A stretch of DNA of 64,000 nt from Macrolepiota albuminosa (GCA_027475525.1 JAMWFC010000028.1:422831-486830), one strand, 5' to 3'; positions 46,201 to 58,158 are shown, counted from the first letter of the stretch. The notes: generated from the letters alone by a model not told the origin. Program-made: numbers and translations.

Positions 46201-48618
46201 CCTGTACCTATCAGGGTGCACTTTATTGATTGTGGCTGAACTTTGGGATTGTGAGTGGGGGTAAACACAAACACTTGACACTCTATTTTGTGCATGTAGG
46301 AGTAGTCTGGTTGTCAAGCATGCCACTTCTCATATGGTGTGCTTCCATTAAGAGACTTTGTTGGCGTCTTGGAGTGTAGGTGGGCAGCAGTTATGTAGAA
46401 TTCATCCCACAGGAATTCTGGGCATTTAGAATTGAGCCTCATGGTTCTAGCCTTTCCCATCAGGGACCTGTGCATGCATTCAACTCAGCCAATGTGGGCC
46501 AAAGTGTAAGGTGCGCCGTGCTCACTCATCACTCCTCTGGTTGCCAGCCAGTTTTTCATCTCTCTGCCAGTGAGTTTGCAATCATACCCAGTGCGATAGA
46601 TGCCAACTTTCAGTCCAGTCTTGTTCTCAGTGCTGGAAATGCATCACTCTTAGCTTTAATGGGAATAGACCATGCCATGTGGGTGTAATCATCTACTATG
46701 TCAAGTACATAGTGATTTCCCGATCTCGATCAAATGCTCATGGGACTCATCAAATCTGCCCACACAATGCCAAGCTTCCGTGTTGCTCTACGCTCCTCCT
46801 GCCATGCCTTGGGGACTGGTGTTCTGGCCTGTTTACCCAGAATACAACTGTCACATTTAGGCAGCGGATGGTGAGGTTGAGGAAGCACACCTTTGATGCA
46901 ACGATCTTGGGCTAGCTGGAGGATTGCTTGGTAGTTGGCATGTCCAAGATGTCGGTGCCAAGTTACAAGATTAGTATTTGTAGCGTATGCGTGTTCAGCA
47001 TTTGACAGATTGATTGTATAAAGTTTCTTGTTGGACATTAATGGTCCCTTTGCAATGATGCTATTGGTGGCACAGTCAACAATGTTGATGCTTTGCTTGT
47101 CAAAACGAGAGTACATGTTACTGTCGGCAGAGATGCGGCTTACCAAGATCAGATGGACTGTAGAGTTTGGTACATAAAGGGCACTCAGTAGGGTGAGAGT
47201 CGTTCCTTCAGCTGTGTGTAAGTGGATGTTGCCTACTCCGTGGGCTGTGATGGATGAACCTCCAACACCTTTTATAGCCTTGGGCAAGATGGATTGGAAG
47301 GAGACAAAGTCAGATTTATATGGCAAGATATGGACCGTTGCTCCCGAGTCAATGAAGAAGGGTTGATCCGGTACGGCCATAAGCGCTGTGTTGGTTTCTT
47401 TGCTGGTTGGTGCGATTGTCGTCTGGTTTTCCTTTGAGCATACATTCCAGTTTATTGACGCCACTGGTTCATACTCCTCCTCGGCAATCACCATCCAACC
47501 CTCCCATTTGGCATCGTTAAGCATGGAGGCACCTGGGAAGCTATATGTGGCCAGTGCTGCAAAATCAGTTGTTGTAGTACCACCACTGAGGGTCTGAAGC
47601 TTCTCCAGGGCCGTCTTCTCCATCAGATAGACTTTTTCTTTCAGCCCTGTCAGCTGTGTGTAGACTTTTTGGCCTGTTTCCATAGTCTTCCCTTTTGCAG
47701 GCAGGGTGGCCTCCCTGGCAGCATCAAAACCTTGCTTGGTGTATGCACTCCCAGAATGAGCACAGAACTGCACGCCATGCCCAGCATATGGCCGACTATG
47801 TGTCGTACATGTAGTGCAACACTTCACACCTGCAGGGTAGTTGTGTCCAGGGAGATATGGGCAGTGGGACCGAAAATGACCTTTCATGGTAGTGGCAAGG
47901 ACAGTGTTGTTGGCATTGGGAGCACCAGATGCCTTTAGGGTCATCAGGTTCTGCATGGTTTTGAGGAGCTTTCAAATGTTATTGGAGGTGTAGGGGGCAC
48001 TGGTAGTGGAATCGGCAAGTCTCCGCAATATCTGAGTCTGCACAGGCTTGTACTGGGCACCGTTCAGGCTATTTAGCAAGATGATGCACTTAAACAGATC
48101 CTTGTCAAGTGCCTTTATGGCAAAGATCCTATTGACTGTGTCGCAGATATGGTTTGCGGTAACTGTTAGAGGTTCACTCAGGAAGCACTGGATTTTCAGT
48201 ACTTCCTGAATGAGCACCACCATTCTAACTGGTCGTTCCCCTTCAGCATGCTCCTTCACATGGGCGTACATGCTGGCGGCCGTCGTAGCATCATCCAATC
48301 CCTCATACTCGGAATCATCAAGGGCAGTGAAGATCACCATGCATGCAAGGTCATCATTGATGACCCAATTCTGATACACCACAGGCTCGCTGCTGGCACT
48401 GGGCACGGACACAAGTTTGGGGAAAACACAGAATTTAAGTCTGAGCAGGGAGATGAATTGAGGGTTTTAGACCATTTGGTGAAGTTCACGGTAGGAGAGT
48501 TGTGATTGAACTTTTCACTCCGCCATTCAGCACCATGGAGGGAGATTGCATGGACAGAGGGAGCAGCGGCATTGGAGGATAGCATTTTCGATTTGGTTGA
48601 CATGGGTGGGAGCGGCAC
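43288..48618 (-). pseudogene. copia gag-pol pseudogene
   Basis: gag lies at about 48618-47972 in two frames. The protease active site FFIDSGATVHIL is near 47340, and the integrase N-terminal region LVTWHRHLGHANYQ near 46960. Integrase continues in broken frames (RMHRS-like CMHRSLMGKARTMRL, LWDEFYITAAHLHSKTPTKS; the end reads KVYQSYHV-like VYQSYHVKFIERHE at 46170-46110). RT is at 45861-45103 (PVFKIKCDEHRNPVRYKVRL) and 45087-44620. RNase H is at 44627-44195, with SCEAEYMAA and FCDNKAAITL, and is completed beyond the solo LTR at 43419-43288 (TGEIIIKYINTKDNITDMFT). Stops occur mainly in integrase. RT lost both sampled catalytic aspartates: QINVKTAFLYG (usually QIDVK) and VHVNDFLSI (usually VHVDD). 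Confidence 0.88.
43425..44189 (+). repeat. solo LTR, gypsy family A, copy 4
   Basis: 765 bp, TGTCACGACCCCTCC...CAGAACCTGACA, flanked by a perfect target duplication GATGA (43420-43424 and 44190-44194). It is in the opposite orientation to the other copies. Removing it plus one target copy joins the copia RNase H as DIKYHFI-RKRAQTGEI in frame. Confidence 0.95.
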
Positions 48619-48992
48619 AACTAAAGTGTACTTTTGTTGGTAGCCAAGAACACAAGGCCCTTTGTTTTTCTATACTGGGCCAGCGCAAGAGGTCTTTTCT
48701 GACAAGGGAACAGGTGGTTCAGGAACAGCTCTGAACGGTACAATCCAACGTTGTTGGTGTCTTGTCTTGGCAATGAGATGTTGGGTTTCCAACTTAGCAG
48801 CGGTACTGTGTCGAGTAGGCTGCTTAGCAGTAGCCCATAACCTGTTGGAAAGTCAACTGTACTTTGCTTAGGTGTAGCAGACACCTAGATAAAACACGTA
48901 TAAGTACAATATCTAGGTACAGATTTATGTTAGTAAATATGTGAGCATTCATAGTAAACTAGTAGCATATCCTCAGAACGTGTAAATGGAAC

Positions 48993-49135
48993 TGAGGGTA
49001 CGTTGGATGTTGTCCTGTATATAAGTATATCATTCAACAAAGCAAGCATGGCCCCTGCATGTGGCCCTGATGGTGTGGCCATGGTATACCTTTCATATCA
49101 TCACATTTGTCACATCCCCACGCCACTCCAATACA
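48993..49135 (-). repeat. 5' LTR of the copia element
   Basis: About 143 bp, TGAGGGTACGTTGG...CCACTCCAATACA on the plus strand. The leader down to gag (48992 to about 48620) contains no supported gene. Confidence 0.82.
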
Positions 49136-49960
49136 CTGCAAGAAACGACATTAGTTCAGGGCAGAAGAAAGTTGCATTGCACTGATTAGCCTTGAGATAC
49201 CAACAAGCCGGAGAGGAGGACCTTGGGGAGGTAAGCAAACATCATTAATGATAGAATTCAACAGGTGCTGCAGAGAACATTTCAACCATGCTGAAATCAA
49301 TGTCGTTCATTCGTTCATGTGATGATTCTTCTCGAGGGAGGCAAGAAAAGCACAGATCAAAGAAGTGGCCCATGTTGAGTTGTTCTCCAAGGATCGAGAT
49401 TCCTTTACGCTTGTTGTCTGCAGCTGTCCCATAGACTTGGACGTTAATCATCACGTTTAGTATATGAAATCTACCAGTATCTGTCTAACTTATGTTAGTT
49501 CAGGTTAGCATCATAAATGGGACTGCGGGCCTCCTCTTAAACATGTGAGCACCAATCTTTCCATGAATTGACCAAGACCGGGCCTTGTCAAGGTGACTAG
49601 TCTCTGTTATCATTGAGGTGATTCTTTCAGCATCCCCTACCTTCATCATTGAATGATTTACTTTAAGGCATTCTGTGATCTTTCCATGATTAAGCCTTCT
49701 TAGTTTTGGAAGTGCTATGTGGTGGTATCTACAGCAATATCAAAAAGAGCGGATATTGACCTATCGCTTCCCCTGAAGGTTATAACGGAAACATGGGAGG
49801 GAACAGAAATTGTCGAGGCAAATATAACAACGAGCAGGGTTTTAGTGGGTAATAGGCCTGGAATGGAGGATGGAATAGGCTAAGGTCTTTCCTGGGCCCG
49901 TAGCCCCACACGCATGCGTAAAAGCATTTTCTCATGGAGAAAGTATACCTAAACAACAAG
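49136..49960. other. spacer with one short minus-strand frame
   Basis: 49454-49245 on the minus strand starts at ATG (MINVQVYGTAADNKRKGISI) and ends FSAAPVEFYH, 69-70 residues. It looks coding by composition but matches no family I know and has no neighbouring exon, so it may be the end of a lost gene. Nothing else was recognised here. Confidence 0.35.
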
Positions 49961-49964
49961 CTGC

Positions 49965-50080
49965 CCGAGTTGTTGGAACCTGGTTTGAATCTCTAGTGCG
50001 CAGCATAGCAGGTGTGAGGGGGATGCCTAGGGCATTGCTCTTCACACTATTAACACCACTCCAAAAAAAAAAAAAAAAAG
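49965..50080 (-). repeat. poly-T plus tRNA-like module (reverse orientation)
   Basis: On the minus strand a T17 run (50063-50080 as A on plus) is followed by GGAGTGGTGTTAATAGTGTG and, about 65 nt on, GAGATTCAAACCAGGTTCC, similar to a tRNA B box. It aligns with the clearer copy at 62114-62225. Confidence 0.5.
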
Positions 50081-50231
50081 ACTGGGCCTTGTGGTTTCCG
50101 CCGTATATTACAACCATCAGCAAACGGGTAAGCTTTTGAAAATCATTGATAGATATAATAATGGTTGTTTTTGTCAATGAATGCAGATACTGAAGGAATA
50201 AGATAAGAGATCGTAGCGGCACACATGTGCA

Positions 50232-50385
50232 CCGGTCCCCGACTCTTACATGTTTCTTTTTCTTTTATTACTTTTTATTACTTGTATTTTATTAATTTTA
50301 TTTATTGTCCGGTCCCCGACTCTTACATGTTTCTTTTTCTTTTATTACTTTTTATTACTTGTATTTTATTAATTTTATTTATTGT
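50232..50385. repeat. exact 77-bp tandem duplication
   Basis: 50232-50308 equals 50309-50385 (starts CCGGTCCCCGACTCTTACATG), in AT-rich non-coding DNA. Confidence 0.93.
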
Positions 50386-52342
50386 ATGTATATACTCTTC
50401 TCTTCGTTCTTTATTACTTTATTATTAATATTTATAATTATACAGTAATTTATGTATGTATAGATATAATAATGATAAATGACATAATATGATACATACA
50501 TTAAGTGGTATAATATATGTAATATATATTATATTATTATATAATAAAATAAATAAATAAAATAAAATCTGTTTGAAAAAAACATATAGCATATTGTAAT
50601 CATAAAAATGAAAGTTAACTTACCTACGATGTTGTAATATACACACACTTGTAATAAAATGAGTTCGAAGTAAACTTGAAGAGTAAATGAAGACTTACAA
50701 CGATTTTTGAAGCTGTGTTGAAAATATGGTGTTGAGTTACGTGGCTGGAAACAATGTGCTTAACAATGATGTTTTCCACCATTCAGCTGTATGAATTGCC
50801 CAAATATGCATAAGTGAACGCTTTGTCAAGGTATCAATTGTCATCGCTACGATGTATGTAAAAGGTGGTGACTAATTGTGAGTTCATATCAAATCCTTTT
50901 AGGGTGAGGTGTCATGCATGCAGGTCATGATGGGTATAAGAGCTGACATTAAAAAGAATCAATATGTAAAAAAAGCGCTAATATAAAGTAAAATATGCAG
51001 AAAAACTCATTAAAATACTAGACTTTTGATATTATAACTACTTAAAACATTGAGGTACTGTCTAGTGGCAATAGTGAATCCAACGTCTGCAATTTCTCTC
51101 ATTTGTCTTCCAGGGAAGGAGTAGGTAGACATGCATGGGTGCCAACACTGTATATCATCAATATGTGGAAGTTTTCGTATAAGTGAGTGAGTATTCACTA
51201 AAGTTATACTTAATATCAACTGAATATCTTGGTTGTTTTAGCAGGTTGGTATATATAAGGCTTCATTGCATAGTTGTTTGAGTAATACAATGGTTTTTTT
51301 ATGGTTGCATTCACAGAAAAGATTTGTTTCAAGCCGCATAGATCCATAAATTGAACAGGCTAAAGTCATACTTACATTGTACTAATTGCCAGAATTTTAC
51401 CTATTGAAGCATTTTAGCTCGCAACGAGTAGTAATAAGTACCAAGTTGAACTACAGTGATTGATAGTGTTTGCCTCCAGTAGGTGTCCATTGAGTGAGTA
51501 CATGATAATATAGACTGATAGTACCAGTTTGTTATAGCAGAAAAAGCGATGAGAATATAGCATTTCCAGAGTTGTGCAGTAATATGACCTATGAGCAAGC
51601 TAGCAGTAAGATAGTTTGTGAAATCAAAAATTTTAGAAAGGAAAGAAAGGGACGTATGTATTATGTATAATGATAATTATTCTATACAATACAATAATAA
51701 TAATAATAAAATCATTATATAATCATTTGTGTGGATGAACACTTATGTAATTGTTTGTAGAGATAAATACTTATATAATGGTTTGAGAACAAGAATAGTC
51801 AAAAGGATCAAAAGGACAACCATATATCATGATGCACTGCAGAAGAGTCAAACCTGCTGGTTGTGCACAATATAGAATATTAATTTATAAATATTTTCCA
51901 CTGAACTACAGCAAAGACTTACTATAAGGACATGGTGTACATAGAGATTGGTCAAAAGACAACATCACACATCATTAAGTCAAAATATTGTTTCAAACTT
52001 TATATGTGTGATCTAACCATTTCATATCATTGCATCACAATCCCATTGTTATATTGTCTTTCATCATCATCTATACTTGAGACTCCTGAACAATACTAAG
52101 GTTCTTGTTGACTTTATTCTCAGTAGCTATGATTGTATATATATGAGCATGAGGCACGTATCAGCTGTGCCATTTTCATCAATGATGAACATGATGATGT
52201 CCTAGAGTTTAAGAGATATTGCCTGTTTCATCCTGTGAGTGTTTTAGCCATCTGCAGGTCAACATTCAACATTCACTCCTCACCAACCCTGCATTTAAGT
52301 ACACAGTAGCTTGTGCTGCTGTCTGTGACCTTGCCGTTGGCT
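50386..52342. other. AT-rich region without a recognised gene
   Basis: Simple AT and AAT tracts at 50400-50580 and 51690-51715. One or two ATTATATAAG-type palindromes lie at 51712-51782. The minus frame 51219-51010 is open but unsupported. Confidence 0.5.
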
Positions 52343-53702
52343 GACACACTTGTGTGTGTTTCCAGGCGCTTCTCTGGCTCTGGCTGTAGATGCCTCTGTC
52401 TCTGTCTCTGTTTCTGATACAACAAGCAGGATAGACACTGAGAAGAAGACTCAAAAGAGGTGGAGAAAGGTTCTTGTGTCTGTGCCTGTTTTTTTATTCC
52501 TGTTGTCAAAACTAAAGCCAAAGCAAAACTTGATGCATCTATCAAAGTCAAAGCCTCACTCTGATGCTCACACTCAGAGTCATCAAAACTAAAGCCAAAG
52601 CAAAACTTGATGCATCTATCAAAGTCAAAGCCTCACTCTGATGCTCACACTCAGAGTCATGTTTACATCACGTAAAGATCACAAATAAACAGATGGGCCA
52701 TATCATTAACAATAAATCGTCCAGTCCTTCATCACATTGATCAAAATACTTGATCATTTCTTAGTAAAGCATACACAGCGTGTTTTTGTAAGCAACTGTA
52801 GATATTTTCGTCATAAGGATAATTGTTGTTGTACTCCAGTCTGCTATGCTAATCTAGTCATTCGAGATGTACAATTCAATGCTATCATATCAAGATTTGG
52901 GAACACCATAGCACTCTTTTGCATCAGAGTCTATATTATGGAAAGAGTGGCTTCTGTCATAATTAGTTTGTATAGACATATTAGACCTTGCCATTGTCTT
53001 TTTTTTTTTTGGAGTAGCATTTGATTTGGTGTTAGACCTTGACATTGTCTTTTTTTTTTTTTTTTTTTTGGAGTAGCGTTTGGTTTGGTGGTGTAGTTTG
53101 TCTGCACCATAGGTATGTTTTTTTTGGCTTTGTTTATTTATATATACTGTAGATGAAATTTTGTTTTGTATGTACAGTTTAGACTACATATACTAGGTAA
53201 CTGTATATGCATAGAACAAACATGATGGTTCTTGTATATGTCAGTATAGTAGTGCCATCATCGTCATCTCAATCGTCACTTTCTGACAAGTATGCGTCTA
53301 TCAGATATTTGTTGACATTTATTAACTCTTGGCAATGGGACTCTAGTGCAATCAGCATTAGCTATTATCATTTAGTTTAAATGTGATGTTACTTACCTAT
53401 TTTTTGTACTAGAGTCGTCAACTGTTCATTCTTTATTTTCACTTCGTTGATGGCTGCATCTGATAAGTAAGGCTGTAATGTCAGTATGTCAGTAGAAAAT
53501 TTAATATTGAGAATGGTGCTTGTCTGCATTATTGACGGCTTTTTCTGCATGGGCTAAAAGGCTGTACACTGTGTAAATAATCAATCAAGGTCATATCCAA
53601 AAGAAGCAATAAATAAGATTGTCACATACATTTTTTATTATTTTTCATTGCAGCACAATACTTTTCTGTCATGGACTTTAGCTCCATCTTCATATCTCTG
53701 TT
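52343..53702 (+). repeat. dispersed repeat R1, copy 2
   Basis: Collinear with 2728-3938. It includes one 77-bp duplication (52506-52659), and near 52981-53110 a tandemly repeated phrase GTTAGACCTTG-CATTGTC followed by poly-T and GGAGTAGCRTTTG. Its similarity to copy 1 ends at the same phrase (ATATCTCTGT), supporting a real right boundary. Confidence 0.78.
52506..52659. repeat. exact 77-bp tandem duplication
   Basis: 52506-52582 equals 52583-52659 (starts TCAAAACTAAAGCC). The matching part of R1 copy 1 (from 2901) has this unit once, so the second copy is specific to this place. Confidence 0.93.
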
Positions 53703-53726
53703 GATTGAAGATGAGGAGTTGGCTGG

Positions 53727-54930
53727 TGTAGAAGATTGTTAGTTCTGATTTGTATTTATGAGAGGAGATGTGAGTCGCAAATGGAGTGTTAAGATGTGTT
53801 TTAATAGTGGTTGCCTCATGTCAGTGATTGAAATATGTTTGTACATTGTACCAGTATATTGTATGGTTGCAAAAGACTTCTACAGTGATGCAAAATGAAG
53901 TAGTTTACTTTAGTTGTAAAGTAGTTCAAAATGGAATCTGAACTAAACTTTTGACTATATTTCAACTATCTCAATTCCACAGAGTATTAGTTGTAAAGTA
54001 GTTCAAAATGGAATCTGAACTAAACTTTTGACTATATTTCAACTATCTCAATTCCACAGAGTACGTGGGGCAAGTGTTGACATGCGTGTGCACTTTGTAA
54101 AAGCGTAGATAATAATTTTAATTGATTTATTAAGAATGACTTAAAAAGTGCACTCGAAATTGGGCCAAATAGTATTATTACTAACCCGAAGTAAATCTAG
54201 TTGCTCGTAGGCCTAAGACGTCCACTCCCTGGGGACTCCAAGCCGTGGCAAGTCGATTACTTGCCAGGCCTCCCCAAAATCCTGCTCCTTTTATACTCCT
54301 TCCCTTTACGCACGGACCATCATGTTTTCCTGCGACACACCATCTACTCATGCTATTCTCCCGTTCGGTTGGTCGGCATAGCTGGTTGCCAGGTCTGGGC
54401 GCCGGCAGATGCGCGTTGCCATCATTTGGTGAGGCTAAACGTTTTGCCATTGATTCCTTCGGCTAAACCCTGTTCCAGCTCCCTTCCTCACCTCTCTGCT
54501 CCTTCTCTTGGGGCTCTTGTCGTAGTCTTGCTTTGTGACTAGACGGACGGATGGTGGGTGGGTACAGAGTAGCAGGGATGTGCGTAAGGTAGGGAGAACG
54601 TCAACGCATGTGTCAAGTTTCGATCATGATCGACTCGTGATCACTTGATGGGATTGATCTCGGCGATTTAGCCGTGATCTTGTTGCCACCAAGACCCTGC
54701 CGAGTTGCCGTTTATTGTTGCTTTTGTCATGGTTGGTGCTCACAGGATGGTTTAGTGGTGTGCTGGTAGGCGTTCTGAGGTGCATTTGTCCCAGTCTACA
54801 GTTTTTGACTGTTATGAGGGCTTACAGTTTTCAGCTTATCTCGTATGGACTTGTGCCGTTGTAAAAACATATTAATATATATTTTGTCGTTCCTCAGCCT
54901 CTGTCTCTGATTTGAGACAGGCGTATCAAC
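53727..54930. repeat. repeat R2, copy 1 (LTR-like)
   Basis: It shares landmarks with 59817-60658: TGTAGAAG at the left, CCTAAG...CCACTCCCTGGG in the middle, GGCTTACAGTTTTCAGC to the right, and a right end near GCGTATCA. It is GC-richer than its surroundings. Frames within it (such as 54450-54181 minus) are open but unsupported. A solo LTR or non-autonomous element is likely; no target duplication was found. Confidence 0.45.
53910..54063. repeat. exact 77-bp tandem duplication
   Basis: 53910-53986 equals 53987-54063 (starts TTAGTTGTAAAGTAG). Confidence 0.93.
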
Positions 54931-55025
54931 AGAAATCATGAGATCGATAGTGATAATGTCAATTGAATTAGGTTACTAGTTTACTAAGAGGTATTTTTCA
55001 ACTTTATTTATAAAAATAGCAATTG

Positions 55026-55620
55026 CAGAAAAAGTAATGGACGTACTTAATAGTCTGAGAAGTTCATGCCATATGTTCAGTTCTGAGTTAGAAGAAGGTA
55101 ATGGACATACTAAATAGTCTGAGAAGTTTACGTCACTTGATTAGTCTTGAGTTAGAATATAGATAGAAGAGGTAATAGACGTACTGAATAATTTGAGAAG
55201 GTTATGTCACTTCATCAGCTTTGAGTTGGGCTGTGCAGGTAATGTTGAGAATCGGACGGATCAGACAATGACTTTTTGGTTTGAATTCAAAAATGTTGAG
55301 AAATAAGCACTTAGTACTTGGTGTGTTTATTCAAAGAGGTGGTACTGCAAAAGACGTTGGTGGATGGAAGGGCATTGGATTTACAAAGTGGATTGATAAG
55401 TCTTTGTTGCATGATTTGTTGAAGGCATTTGTGGATTCAAGTTGGTGGTTGTTTGTTGGAGGCACATCATCAAAAAATAGTCATTGCAGAAGAGGTAATT
55501 GGACGTACTAATAGTCTGAGTGTGTGATCTGAGATGTACCACCTGGTCAATCTTGAAATGGGCTGTGCAGGTAATATTGAATTAGATAATGACTTTTGAT
55601 TCAAATCCAAAAATTGTGTT
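55026..55620 (+). repeat. degenerate tandem repeat, unit about 65-70 bp
   Basis: AGAAGAGGTAATGGACGTAC followed by TRAATAGTCTGAGAAG and a SYCACTTGATCAG-like end recurs from about 55026, 55093, 55164 and 55488. The closing phrase GGGCTGTGCAGGTAATRTTGA occurs at 55232 and 55561. An open frame between the copies (55281-55511) reads GGWKGIGFTKWIDKSLLHDL; I do not recognise it. Confidence 0.65.
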
Positions 55621-56686
55621 GATAATGAGTAGTCGACCATGTTTATTTTGCTGTTGGCATGGCACTCTCATTAATATTATTAAATAAAGATCTCTAGTAT
55701 TAAAAAAGCATCATACTTTGCTGCTAGTGTAAATGAGTCAAATTGATTTCAAAAATTCATCTTTTGTTAGGTAATTTGTTAAAGAATGCATGTACAGTGT
55801 GCATATGGCAGTGCAGTGGTTGTGAATTTATGTTCTATTCTAAAACTATAACGAGTAGACATGACTGGCAGCTCTGATAAGGACGACAAAATGTCATGAT
55901 CTTTGTCAGAACTTGGTATGTTTTACAACAAGTAGACATGACTGGCAGCTCTGATAAGGACGACAAAATGTCATGATCTTTGTCAGAACTTGGTATGTTT
56001 TACTAGTCCTTCTCGTGTCATGATGAATATACTTACTGAAAGATAAGTTAATTGATATATTCCTATTCCTAATAAGCGATAACATAGCACATATTTTAGT
56101 TAAAGTTTAAAAAGCTTAAGCTTAAATATTTAAACATGTGGCTTCAAAAATTGAAGACATTTTCTATATGCAAGGAATAACCTTGATCTACAATCTATCT
56201 ATGCTATATCTCAGAACCATGACCCAACATATCAATGAATAATTTTATGTTTAGCTCAATATTTCCAAGCTCTTGGGCACAAGCATCCTATGTGGATAAG
56301 AGTAGCCAAAGTAATGGATCTCAGCTTTTTCGACGATAAATCGTTGCAATGTGTTTGAAGATTGTCAAATGGAATGTAAGACTTTGTGTATGGGCAAACA
56401 GCTGAGTGAGAAGAAACAAGTCTTACTCCTAAAATTATGATACTTGATTTTTTTCTCATTTGAAAGATTAGACAATGTTGTGAGGGTCTTTTGTGCAATC
56501 TTAACGGAGGTATTCAAGCGAAGTTTTCAATCCTGTTTTTGCATGTAACTGTGTTTTTCTTTTATTTCATTCCAAGTGAATATATTCAATTGCATTCAAC
56601 AATTATATACACTTTATTCAGACCGTAATTCAAAGAATATATAGAGTTCTCAGCATGTACTCTAAAAAGCAACTTATAGTAGCATA
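55621..56686. other. AT-rich spacer
   Basis: It contains the 77-bp duplication at 55850-56003. The minus frame 56498-56256 is open but unsupported. No other feature seen. Confidence 0.45.
55850..56003. repeat. 77-bp tandem duplication with one mismatch
   Basis: ATGACTGGCAGCTCTGATAA at 55861 recurs at 55938; one G/A difference at 55853/55930. Confidence 0.85.
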
Positions 56687-57567
56687 CTAATTCAATTCAT
56701 CTTGGTACTGCGCTTCCCTTTGAAAGTCTTCATTCTCATCAAAATCTGCCTTACTAGTCAATTTTGTATGCTTTGGAGGTCAAAGTACAAAATTTTCATC
56801 AATATCAATATGACGCTTCCGAACTCCTCGAGATACTGCAGATTCAAGATTGCAAGACTGATTAGCTAGCTCATTTTCCAATAACTGATAGTAAAAGTTT
56901 TAGTTTATAGCACTTAAACTCTACTCGATGGGGTCTCACCGTAGTTCCATGTTTAGCGACAAGAAGTAACTTATCTAGATGAATTAATGGTGCATTCTTT
57001 CGCCCAATCTTGACGGTGCGAAAACTGATACTTGCTTCAACAAGTTGCCCGATGCGAAAAACTCCAGGATAAGCAATCTGCTTGTACGTCTGCCTATAAA
57101 GACTGCTTTATTTTTCAATTAATTGATCAATAAAAGCAAACTTACCTGCTTCCATGGTTAGGAACTAGTTCATGAAAGACAATAATATTATCATCTGTAT
57201 GAATATATCTACCAGTCTGAAGTAGACCAGTAAGAACACCATGATCGTCTACTGCCTTAGGAAGTACTATTTCAGTGAGTGAATGACTCTGCCTTTTTGG
57301 TATACAAATCCTTGTCTTTGGGCAAATAGCATGTGTCTCTAGAAGAACTTGATAAGGTTTATACACATTCATATCCCCTTTGGCAAATGTTCCATCAAAA
57401 TAAGAGAAAATAAGATCTAGTGCTGCTAAATCATCATCAAAGTAATCGCAATTGTTTGGTGCAATAATGGTAACGAAGTAATTTAATGAATTGGATTTGT
57501 TTTGGCGAACACTAAATAATAGCTTGAATACATTAAAATTGAATAATAACAGCAAATATGGCAACAA
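56687..57567 (-). pseudogene. uncharacterised intron-containing gene G
   Basis: Minus-strand exons run from upstream of 57567 to 57146, then 57093-56940 and 56884-56687, joined by 52- and 55-nt introns (GTAAGT...TTTATAG and GTGAGA...TATCAG). Exon 1 includes DLAALDLIFSYFDGTFAKGD and VDDHGVLTGLLQTGRYIHTD; exon 2 reads YPGVFRIGQLVEASISFRTV; exon 3 ends REAQYQDELN. One in-frame TGA (56782-56780) stands at a likely Arg. Splicing and phase are otherwise sound, so it was recently a gene. The start is not defined: no ATG opens exon 1, and 58729-58511 (MGHLVDAMRKTEGKGIKGDS) may be a 5' exon beyond the foldback. I recognise no domain; such proteins appear as multicopy hypotheticals in mushrooms, but this is only an impression. 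Confidence 0.55.
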
Positions 57568-57618
57568 ACCAATAATTGTTTGGAAGAGAAGGAAGCCTGA
57601 ACTCTAGAATAAAGCCAG

Positions 57619-58158
57619 AGAAGTCGTATCATGGGATCACAAATGTGTACTCTATAATAGTGTAATCAATGCAAGAGGCAACTTCACCATAGTGTATCAG
57701 TTTTTAAATGGTAAGACACTTATTTTTATATAATCATTATAGAGAACAACACGCTTTACTGCAAGTTTGCTGATGCCATATTTATAGTTTCATTCAGATG
57801 TTCAAAATGGACAACCATCAAATGCAATCACTGTCACAACTTTCTATGGATAAGAGGATTGAGATTTTAAATTGCAAAGATGCAGGAAAGTCAAAATACA
57901 CATGTGATTTCTCATTATTCTGATGATGTTTTATATTCATTATAGTCAATCAAGCAACTTCTTTTGCAAACTTGAACATCTGAATGAAACTATAAATATG
58001 GCATCAGCAAACTTGCAGTAAAGTGTGTTGTCCTCTATAATGATTATATAAGAATAAATGTCTTACCATTTAAAAACTGATACACCATAGTGAAGTTGCC
58101 TCTTGCATTGATTACACTATTATAGAGTACACATTTGTGATCCCATGATACAACTTCT
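57619..58158. mobile_element. 540-bp foldback element
   Basis: Arms 57619 to about 57808 and about 57968-58158 are near-perfect inverted repeats (AGAAGTCGTATCATGGGATC ... against ...GATCCCATGATACAACTTCT), with a loop of about 160 nt. It resembles a foldback or MITE; no target duplication was clear. It separates genes G (left, leftward) and F (right, rightward), or lies in an intron of G. Confidence 0.85.

Larger units (their letters stand above)
43088..49135 (-). mobile_element. Ty1/copia retrotransposon
   Basis: LTR-like ends at about 43088-43228 (3') and 48993-49135 (5') are about 95 percent identical and differ mainly by transitions. The polypurine tract GGTAAGGAGGAG lies before the 3' LTR on the element strand. 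The internal order gag, protease, integrase, RT, RNase H is that of copia. A family-A solo LTR (43425-44189) splits the RNase H. No matching target duplication was found, so one flank may be rearranged. Confidence 0.9.

Noticed and set aside
43088..49135. Target duplication for the copia element
   Set aside because: The flanks AGAAC and CTGCA (or alternatives a few bases further out) do not match, so none is claimed.
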